64,000 nt of DNA from assembly GCA_016808115.1 (NCBI GenBank), contig JAEQBH010002439.1:1178001-1242000 (forward strand), given 5' to 3'. Source of the DNA: Tetrastigma voinierianum. Its lineage: Eukaryota; Streptophyta; Magnoliopsida; Vitales; Vitaceae. The notes beneath the pieces are model-generated. The model ran no database searches. It worked only from the letters and a program-made list of their open reading frames with translations, and was not told where the DNA came from. The position numbers and the translations under genes were made by a program. Positions 56,536-64,000 of this stretch are shown in pieces (within the stretch, counting starts at the first letter, position 1; each line of letters starts with the position of its first letter).

Positions 56536-56655
56536 CCCTTGAGGTTTGACCCAAGTGGTAAAGGGTTAGGGTTGAGTGGTGAGTTCCATGTTCAGGTCTA
56601 TGGCGAGCAAAAAAAAAAAAAAAAGAAGAAAAAACATATTTACCTATTAAAAAAT
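56536..56655 (+). mobile_element. tRNA-derived SINE, copy 2, with 18-bp target duplication
   Basis: Complete and 120 bp long. A-box-like TTTGACCCAAGTGGTAAAGG starts near 56545; B-box-like TGTTCAGGTCTA is at 56589-56600. An A-rich part with G interruptions follows, then the tail ATATTTACCTATTAAAAAAT (56636-56655). A perfect 18-bp duplication TATTAATCCTACTTAAAG stands at 56518-56535 and 56656-56673, which is diagnostic of target-primed insertion by LINE machinery. Confidence 0.88.
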
Positions 56656-56673
56656 TATTAATCCTACTTAAAG

Positions 56674-57445
56674 TTTATTTATACCTTTTCTTTTCTTTCC
56701 CCCATCCCATAGACTTCCTCCTTAACGAGACAAACAAAGACATGGGAACCTATTTTCGGCTCAATTTCTGATAACTCTTGGTCTTCAAAGATTCTTACAA
56801 CAAAACAAACTGACTGAGGCTGATTTCTGCATTTTACATTTCGTATTTTAGCAAACTGCCCTTGCCAACTCTGGTAAGAATATTTCACATGCTCAAGCAG
56901 CACTTTTGAAACTCTTAAGTTTAGGAAACAGGTTCAGAAACGATGACCACTCCACAAATGGGAGGTGGAAGTTGCGTGATAATTATTTTTGCCGTGGCAC
57001 CAATTGTTTGGATCCTACCTCTTATGTATAAACTCTTCAACAGTCGAATCTTCCTCAAATAGTGTCCAGTGTAGATAACCTTCCTTGAAAGGAGCATTGC
57101 AGCCCATAGGGTCCATACCACCTGTATTGGGAACTACATTGCAAAGGTTAAAGCAGAAGTGAAATAACAGCTTCCAGGTTCCTTTTCATGAGAATTTCTT
57201 AAGGATCTAAGGTCAACTCTTGACAGCCCATTTTTGCTTCAGTTTGGATTATGACCGCGCAAACTTATCTTATTATTTTCTCCAATGCCAGCAATTTGCT
57301 ACTCCCTTGTGGTTTTCTTGATATTAGGAGGTTTATAAAAGCACCATTGTTTTTTGAGGTGCATTAATTGGCAATATCATTCAATTATTGGTGTTTGGTA
57401 CCATCAATTTTATAGCTTTTGAACCATTTTGACTTGAATAGTCAG
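56674..57445. other. 3' part of CDC5 intron 3
   Basis: No coding signal recognised. Short open stretches on the minus strand (56679-56903, 56921-57121) show no known domain. Ends in the acceptor GTCAG at 57441-57445. Confidence 0.5.
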
Positions 57446-57756
57446 ATGCGGGCTGGAAAACTGTGGGCACAAATTGAAGGCAACTTTCAAACAGACGGAC
57501 GCTGCTGGAACAGAACTTGAGTGTTTCCAAGCTTTGCATAAACAAGAGCAAATAGCAGCATCACACAGGATCAATGGTCTGTGGGAGGGAAGTTCAGAAA
57601 CTTGAAGGAGCTTGAACAAACTTTACAGAGGCGCTATGGTGATGTTATTGCGGAACAGGAAAGGATCAAATCTCTTATTGATGAATACAGAGTACAAGCA
57701 AAAATTCAAGAAGAAATTGCAGCAAAGAATCGTGCTCTTGAGTTGGCTGAGGCTGT
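57446..57756 (+). pseudogene. CDC5: CDC5 exon 4, first part (frameshifts), cut by copia
   Basis: Reads MRAGKLWAQIE, changes frame, then DAAGTELECFQALHKQEQIA, changes frame again near 57580, then LKELEQTLQRRYGDVIAEQE and RVQAKIQEEIAAKNRALELA. This helical region is the usual CDC5 C-terminus. At 57757 the copia LTR begins, directly after the codons for ELAEA. A 67-codon open stretch runs from exon into LTR (ending VVMWVQPKF) and is an artefact of that join. Confidence 0.92.
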
Positions 57757-58401
57757 TGTAATGTGGGTCCAGCCCAAATTTTAAGCGTACCACCTCTTAA
57801 GCGAATTAAATTTATATGTTTTATTGTAAAACACATGAGCAGCCGTGGTGTGTTTTTCGGTAGCAGAAATCAGAGGCGCCGTGGTGTGTTTTTCTGGAGC
57901 AGAAAACAGAGGCAGCCTGGCTCTTGTGCTGTGTGTGTGTTCCTGTGCAGAAGAAAAATTGCAGCAGCGGGTTTGAAGAAAAATTGCAGCAGCAGGTTTT
58001 TATACAGCATAAAAAAAAAAATCCTGATTTATACAGCAGGTTCGGGTGAGATCTTCATCAACCTGTTTTGATTTGAGGCTAGATTTGCCTATTAATTTTA
58101 TTCACTATATTTGGATGATTTCATTGTTTTGAGATCTTGAAGTACATCTTCGATTGTGTTGAAAGTGAGTGTTGAACCTAGTTTAGAATTGAGTTTTATT
58201 ACCTAAATTATTATAGTGGATATTTGGGTGGACTGGAGCCAAAGGTCAGTGGTTTCTTTCTTCGCTTTGGGGGAGGTTTTCCCGCGTTCTTCTCTGTTAT
58301 TTTTTGTGATTATCTCGCTTGGCATATTATTTTCTTAGTGCATTTATTGACTCTAACGGGTTAAATCATAGGGAAAATATTGGTGTGTGTTTATTTAAAC
58401 G
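57757..58401 (+). repeat. 5' LTR of copia element 4
   Basis: Starts TGTAATGTGGGTCCAGCCC and ends in TTTATTTAAAC. It contains a twice repeated block CCGTGGTGTGTTTTTC (starting near 57843 and 57878) and a pair of TTGCAGCAGC blocks. It is about 20 bp longer than the other LTR and differs from it at many places. Confidence 0.85.
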
Positions 58402-58454
58402 AGTGGTATCGGAACGATTCTGTTAATGGGTATTGTGGTTAGTGTTGGTTTAAA

Positions 58455-59270
58455 ATGGAGGAATCTTCGGGGCCGTATGATTAGACTAACCTCGTCCCAA
58501 TTATTACATCTGGAAGCAAAATGGAAGATATTCTTTATTGCAGGATTTATATGCGCCTGATGATGGGGATAAGAAATGGCAAGATATGTCGAGCGGGAAT
58601 GGAAGGTCATGCATGAAAAGCGGTAGCTCTAATCGGACGGTGGTAGACGAGTGTGTTTAAATCGCGTGTCACGAGTGATACTGCGAGCTTTGGAAAAATT
58701 AGAATCGTATGCGAGCGAAGAATTGAGAATAAGCCACTTTGATTAGAAGGCTAGTAAATTTGAAGTATAAAAAATGGGCACGGCGTGTGAGCACACAGTG
58801 ACTTTCAAGGGTTGGTGAACAGGTTAAATCTTTATGAAGATGAAGATTGAAGATGAGTTGCAAGCATTGTTACTTTGAGTTCTTTGCCGGATGGTTGGGA
58901 TATCTAGTTATCTCACTTGGTAACTCGGCTCTGACCTTGAATTTAACCATGGATATGGTAAAAAGGCAGGTTGTTTAATGAAGAAGCCGAAGGAAGGAAC
59001 GAGGAATATCTTGAGGCAGAGGCTCTTGTCACGAGAGGAAACGGGGAAGAGGTAAAATAGAGAACCTAAGGGTCGTGGTAAATCCAAAGGCGGAGTGCAA
59101 TCCGGAGGAAGAGTCTAGTGAAAGAAGAAAGTGTTATCGTGTGGTAGGAAGGACATATGAAAGAAATTGTTATGCTTGGAAGCGGGAACAAAGAAGGCAA
59201 AAATCGGAGGAAAGATGAAAATAAAATCTGCAAATTTGCTTTATCGGCGAGAGATGTGCGATTATTTTTG
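58455..59270 (+). pseudogene. Copia 4 gag
   Basis: Begins near 58455 with MEESSG. SGSKMEDILY is readable soon after, the plant copia start of the first gag helix. Near 58870-58960 the segment LLxSLPDGWDI type is readable in pieces. At 59127-59190 a zinc knuckle remnant (C-x2-C-x4-H-x4-C) can be traced through one shift, ending NCYAWKRE-like. Gag forms the particle. No frame is open for long. Confidence 0.7.
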
Positions 59271-59439
59271 GAGATGAAGAATGTTTGCACATTACCGGAT
59301 AATGAGGTTGGTGGATTATTGTCCTGACCCAGCCTCTTATCGCGTTACTCTAATAAGGAGTTCTTCACATCGTGCGAGGCCGGAGACTTTGAGTGCGTAG
59401 ATGGGTAACACCGGCTCGCCCCGGGTGTGGGTATTGGTG

Positions 59440-60480
59440 ATGTTTGCATACGGACGGAGCGTTGGTTGTTCATTGACTCACGAGAGATAATGCGGCATGT
59501 TTCTGACTTACGTCTTAATCTTATTTACGGAGTTGCCTTGGATCGAGGATATGTGAATTACTTCGATAGCGGTAAATGAAGCTTACCAAAGGTTCTTTAG
59601 TAGTACGCTGGGAGGCAGGTTAGAAGCACACTTTACAGAGACCGATTGTGAAAATATGTGGAGATGAATTGAATCTGGCGAAGATGGTTCCTCCCAATTT
59701 ATGGCACAAGATTGGGTCACATGAGTGAGAAAGGGTTACATATTCTGGCAGGCTCTCATTCCTTTTACTAAAGGTGACGGTCTTAACCCTTGTGATTATT
59801 GTTTTATTTGGAAAACATCATAGAGTTTCTTTTTCTAAATCTTGAAAGGAAATCTAATATTTTGGAATTGGTTTGTCGATCGACATTGGTCCCTTTGAGG
59901 TGGAAGTGGCGGGTGAAATAGATATTTTGTGCATTCATTGATGATGCGTCAAAGAAAGGTGTGGAGTTTATACATTGAAGGCCAAAGATCCAAGTGTATC
60001 AGTTTTCGGAAATTTCATGCCTTAGTTGAAAGAGAGACGGGAAAGTTTTGAAGTGTCTTCGTGCTTGACAATGGAGGTGGTATACATGAAAGGAGTTTGA
60101 AACTCTTTGCTCGGCCATGGTATTAGACATGAGAAAGGCAGTTCTGGTCTTCCGCGTATGATGAATTGTTGCGAGAGAGGATGAAACCTTATTTATTGTT
60201 GATAAGGTCGGTGCATGCTAAAAATGGCAAAGCTACTGAAGTGTTTTGGGGGTGAAGCTGATAAATGCTTGCTTGTTACTTGATAAATGAGTGCCCTCGG
60301 TTCATTTTGGGTTTGACATTCGAGAGAAGGTATGGGCGAAGGAAAGATGTTGTTTACAATCATCTTAAGGTTTTTTTGGAGTGCAAGGCTTTTGCACATG
60401 TCCTAAAGAAGCCGAGAGGTGGCTTGATGATAAGCTTTTCCATGTATCCTTGTTGGCTATGGAAATGATAGAGAGTTTAG
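59440..60480 (+). pseudogene. Copia 4 protease and integrase
   Basis: The protease motif is decayed to FIDS near 59470. The pre-integrase block HMSEKGLHIL-like (59715-59750) and LFGKHHRVSF (59800-59830; shifted) are clear. The core can be followed through DPSVSVFG, DNGGG (60068-60082; a catalytic aspartate in the DNGGE block) and LACYLINECP in an open stretch at 60265-60468. Integrase would insert the cDNA; here it is dead. Confidence 0.8.
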
Positions 60481-60929
60481 TGCAGTTATGGGATCAGGTG
60501 AAAAAGAAGATTTTCGAAGTAGAGATGTGATATTTATGAAGATCAGACTATTTCGGATTGTGAGAAGGCCGAAAAGGTTAAAGCTATCGATTGATGGTGT
60601 TATTGATCCTACAATTATTCATATTCCTTTGCGTACTATGGTGGGGAGCGAGATGGCTGGTGATGAAGCACCGAGAGGCATTGGTTGATGATGGGATGCA
60701 GTGATCAAAAACATTGAGCGGGGGAAGCTGACCTCCTCATGAGTCATTCCAGGAACCTCAAATTAGAAGGACTAATAGGGAGAGTGCGTCCATCATCCAG
60801 TATTCTTCTTGAGTATGTGTTGATTCTTGATGAGGGGGCGGAGAATTTCAAGAATGCAGGACTCATGCGAGATAGGTAAGTTGGATGAAAACATGCGCGG
60901 AAGAAATGCATTCTTTGTTAAAGGAATGG

Positions 60930-61620
60930 CCTTATGAGTTGGTGGAACTCGAAGGGGCGAGAAAGGCATTAAGGAACAAATGGGTGTTGATTGAAGAAAG
61001 ATAGTGATGGAAAATTCTTTGAAGTATAAAGCTCGTTTGGTAGTAAAGGTTTTGGGCGAGAAAAAGGGTATTGACTTTGATGAGATATTCTCTCGGTTGT
61101 GAAAATGTCTTGTCGAGTTGTTTTGAGTTTATTTGCTAGTTTAGACCTCGAGCTTGAGCAGTTAGATGTGAAAATTTGCTTTCTTCGTGGTGATTTGAAT
61201 GAAAATTTACATGTCACAACTTTGAGGGGTTTGAAGTAAAGGTAGAGCACATGGTTTGCAAATTAAAGAAAAGTCTTTATATGAAATTTGAAAGCAGCCT
61301 TGGCAGTGGTACAAGAAAGTTTGATTCCTTTATGGTGAGCCACGAGTATAAGAGAGACAAATGCGAGATCATTGTGTTTATTCGGGAAGTTTCACGGATG
61401 GTAACTTCATTATTCTTTACTTTATGTTGATGATATGTTAGTGCGGGAATGATTCAAAATTGATTGGCAAGTTGAAGGGTTGTTCAAGTCCTTTGACATG
61501 AAGGACTTAGGGCTGCAAAACAAATGTTGGGTATACGGAATTACTCGAGATAGAAAGCTGAAAGTTGTGGTTGTCACCGGGAAAGAGTATGTTGAGCGTG
61601 TGCTTGAAAGGTTGATATGA
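60930..61620 (+). pseudogene. Copia 4 reverse transcriptase
   Basis: Pieces in several frames read ALRNKWVL (60968-60992), LKYKARLVVK (61018-61050), GIDFDEIFS (61068-61094), EQLDVKICFLRGDLNE (61152-61203; first catalytic aspartate), then LYVDDMLV at about 61422-61446 with both catalytic aspartates present, and KSFDMKDLG (61490-61512). The order is right and the spacing nearly normal, so decay is by small indels and substitutions and not by large deletion. Confidence 0.88.
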
Positions 61621-61689
61621 AGATGCTAAGCCGGTTAGCACCTCTGTGAGAATCACTTTAAGCAGCGAGAAGCATATACTGCTACAGAC

Positions 61690-62358
61690 GGATGAAAAGG
61701 GCCTCTATTCCTTACTCCTCGGAGTGGGAGTCTTATGTATTGTATGGTTTGTCTGAGCTGATATTGCACATCTTTGTTGAAATACGGTGAGTAGATTTCT
61801 CTCAAATCCGAGGAAAGGGCATTGAGGCAGTGAAATGGATCTTCAAATATTTGAGGGGTACTTCAAAATTGTGTTTGAGTTTTGGGGGTTCAAAACCCGG
61901 TGTTGAAGGTTTACGGATCTTTGATATAAGGGTGACCTTGATGGTAGAAAGTCGACCTACGGTTTTATTCACTTTTCTTTGGGGCGTTTCATGGTCAAGT
62001 TACGAGAAGTGTGTCGCTTTGTCTACTGCGGCGAGAGATATATATGACAGACGACAAAGAGATGTATGGATGAAGAGATTTGTCCGAAGTTTGGTTTAGT
62101 ACAGATGAGTATGTTGTGTTTTGTGATGATCGAGTCTTGGACTTGGCTTGAGAATCTTTGATACCATTCGGTACAAAGCGCATTGATGTGAGATATCGTA
62201 GTTGCGAGATGTCATTGGAAAGAGCTTGAAGCGAAGATTCACGATTTTAATCCCTCACGATACATTGACAAAGTTGTTCAGGAGAGAAGTGGCTTTGTCT
62301 TGAGATTCGTGAGCATGGACTCTAATTGAGTTGTTAGGTGTTATCCTTATGTTGAAAT
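61690..62358 (+). pseudogene. Copia 4 RNase H and C-terminus
   Basis: An open stretch at 61830-62099 reads MKWIFKYLRGTSKLCLSFGG, the block that precedes RNase H. YEKCVALSTA(A) at 62000-62030 corresponds to the family's K-x-x-ALSTTEAEY block. The region ends at the purine tract (62359-62368) before the 3' LTR. Confidence 0.85.
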
Positions 62359-62369
62359 TTGGAGGAGAT

Positions 62370-62994
62370 TGTAATGTAGGTCCAGCCGAATTTTTAGGCG
62401 GCCCACTATCTTAAGCCCATTAGGGCTATATGTTTTATTGTAAAACACATGGCTTGGCCGTGGTGTGTTTTTCGTGCTTGAGAATCGGGCGCCGTGGTGT
62501 GTTTTTCTAGACGGCTTCAGAGCGGCGGCTCTTGTCTTTGTGTGTGTGTTCACGTGCGAAGAAAAAGTGCGGCGACGGGTTTGAAGAAAATTGCGACAGC
62601 AGGTTTTTATCTGACATAAAAAATCCTGATTTATCTGGCGGGTTGGTGAGATCTTCATCAGCTGTTTGATTTGAGGGCTAGATTTGCCTATTAATTTTAT
62701 TCACTATATTTAGATGATTTCATTGTTTTTGGGATCTTGAAGTGCATCTTCTGATTGTGTTGAAAGCTAGGTGTTGAACTGGTTAGAATTAGGTTTGTAC
62801 CTAAATTATTATAGTGGATATTTGGGTGGAGTACCGACAAGGTCACATGGTTTTTCCTCTTCTTTGGGGAGGTTTTCGTTAAAATTACCATTATTTTGTG
62901 ATTATCACCAGTAGCATATTATTTTTAACGTGTTTATTGACTCTTAGCAGGTTAAATCAACGAGGAAAATGTTAATTATTATGTTTATTTAACA
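62370..62994 (+). repeat. 3' LTR of copia element 4
   Basis: 625 bp, from TGTAATGTAGG to TTTAACA. The polypurine tract lies immediately left. By eye it differs from the 5' LTR by many substitutions and small indels, so the insertion is not recent, but no age can be given without an alignment. Confidence 0.88.
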
Positions 62995-63660
62995 GGCGCA
63001 ACCTGTCAAATGGATGTTGAAAATCCCAAACCTGCAGCTGTGAAACTGAGCTTAGGAACTCTGCACAGGTTTGATCCATCTCGCGGCGGATTACCAGACC
63101 GAAAATGGGTTGGCAAGAACAGTTTATTACTAGCCCAAAACATGATTTAGATGCTGATGCAGCTAATCCGCTACGATGGCTGGCTTAGAAACTCCCGATG
63201 CTGTCGCCGCCTCAGATGAGCTTGTACACTCCTTTCCAGCTGATCCATCTCATGATGAAATGCCAGGCCAGAAACTGGATGCTGCTGAAGGGGAAGCTCA
63301 TGCATCCCTGTATCCTGATGTGAATGTTGTTGGTGCAGAAAACGAAACCGTTCTACCAGGCACAGAAACCGCTGAGGCTTTACAGCCATTAGATGATGAG
63401 CTCCAGGCTTCATGCCAGCAGCAGTTGATTCATCTCATGATAAAACTCCAAGTGATCAAATCGATGGTGCCCAGTTGGAATCTTACTCAGGCACAAAACA
63501 TGATGGGGATGTTAGTGCAGAGGCCCAAGATGGAGGAGGATTGTAGTTATTGTAAGAGGAGAGGAGAGAGCCGAGTTTTTTTTCTTTCCCAGGACAAAGT
63601 CAGTAACTTTTCATTTTCAAACAAACTGCTCTCTAGACCCAGACCCGTTCAATGCCAGTG
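62995..63660 (+). pseudogene. CDC5: CDC5 exon 4, second part, acidic C-terminus
   Basis: After the copia element, coding resumes QMDVENPKPAAVKLSLGT (63015-63069). It then goes through frameshifts to an open stretch at 63176-63661 with ETPDAVAASDELVHSFPADP, HDEMPGQKLDAAEGEA and DVNVVGAENETVLPGTETAE. Three or four imperfect repeats of the pattern (P/S)-S-H-D...D-A can be seen. This tail is variable between plants. The true stop cannot be fixed because of the shifts. Confidence 0.7.
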
Positions 63661-64000
63661 AAGTTCAATATTTAAAAAAAAAAAAAAAAAAAATTTAACT
63701 TTTATGATGTAACTATAAATGTATGGAAGTTCTTTGCCTCACACCTTTCAGTACCTTAATATTAACTTATAGGCTAATCAGCATCTAAACATTTTAATAT
63801 ATAAAAAACGATAGTTTAATTTAAGATTTGTTTATATGATAATTTAACTTTATCATTGTAACAAAGAGTGTTTAGTTAGTCGTATAAAAAAAAAGATCTT
63901 AAAAAAAATTTAAAAATTTAAAAGTATTATGATAAATAATTTTTAAAAAATAAAATACTATAAGAAAAAAATCATTCTTATTATACACCTTAAATTCATA
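63661..64000. other. AT-rich sequence downstream of CDC5
   Basis: A run of about 20 A at 63674-63693, then AT-rich DNA with no gene or repeat recognised. It may include the old 3' untranslated region. Confidence 0.5.

Larger units (their letters stand above)
57757..62994 (+). mobile_element. Copia element 4, full-length, inserted in CDC5 exon 4
   Basis: Plus strand, 5.24 kb. LTRs are at 57757 to about 58401 and 62370-62994. The primer site TGGTATCGGAAC (58404-58415) is 10 of 12 bases of the tRNA-Met site, and the purine tract TTGGAGGAGA lies at 62359-62368. The order gag, protease, integrase, RT, RNase H is that of copia; the peptides resemble the Tork (Tnt1-like) lineage. The flanks GCTGT (57752-57756) and GGCGC (62995-62999) are not a clean target duplication. 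Every domain carries stops or shifts. Confidence 0.88.

Noticed and set aside
57581..57784. Open stretch ending VVMWVQPKF
   Set aside because: It is CDC5 exon 4 running into the copia LTR by chance; the last nine codons are LTR sequence.
1..64000. CRISPR array, bacterial operons, riboswitches
   Set aside because: The tandem repeats have no unique spacers of constant length, the sequence is eukaryotic, and no such context exists.
1..64000. Endogenous pararetrovirus or other integrated plant virus
   Set aside because: Every readable RT belongs to gypsy, copia or LINE by its flanking domains; no movement or coat protein motif was seen.

Overview
This is plant nuclear DNA, most likely from a woody eudicot. 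It holds eukaryotic introns, plant LTR retrotransposons of the Ty3/gypsy and Ty1/copia types, L1-type LINEs, tRNA-derived SINEs, a TRIM and simple repeats. There is no bacterial-style gene packing. The LINE peptides resemble the very abundant LINEs of grapevine as I remember them, so a Vitis-like genome is my guess, not a proof. I see no intact protein-coding gene.

Region 1 (1-8138) is a decayed Ty3/gypsy element on the minus strand. It runs off the left edge and ends at 8138 in a long LTR that carries a 7-bp minisatellite and a 58-bp tandem repeat. Region 2 (8139 to about 17100) is a patchwork of older LTR-element debris, probably Athila-like. It includes the first codons of a minus-strand ORF cut by the gypsy LTR, a decayed tRNA-Asp-type primer site, two TATA-like promoters, and unusual arrays of a CG-centred palindrome (ATGTCGCGACAT and variants). 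One of these arrays is phased at about 21-22 bp. Region 3 (17300-19600) is AT-rich and holds three different tandem repeats of about 70, 230 and 80 bp.

Region 4 (about 20040-63660) is a broken copy of CDC5, the MYB-type core subunit of the PRP19/NTC spliceosome complex, on the plus strand. I recognise exons at 20241-20408, 21037-22730, 55449-55724 and 57446-57756, continuing at 62995 to about 63660. Splice sites are preserved, so this is not a processed copy, but frameshifts and stops break every exon. The intron between 22730 and 55449 is about 32.7 kb and is packed with mobile DNA. On the plus strand it holds two long LINEs (A about 27120-33841, B about 34660-41066), two LINE fragments (C and D), a 5'-truncated copia fragment (41067 to about 42770) and a TRIM with perfect target duplications (52282-52583). 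On the minus strand it holds several LINE fragments and a complete copia element with perfect target duplications (43434-48289). A second full-length copia element (57757-62994) sits directly inside the last recognised exon.

All elements look dead, with stops and frameshifts throughout. The most informative structures are the 302-bp TRIM, a SINE with an 18-bp perfect target duplication, a tail motif shared by SINEs and LINEs, a LINE junction that puts the C-terminal domain ahead of the reverse transcriptase, and the phased palindrome arrays. Coordinates of decayed elements are approximate unless an exact terminus or target duplication is given. Family names rest on motif recognition by eye.
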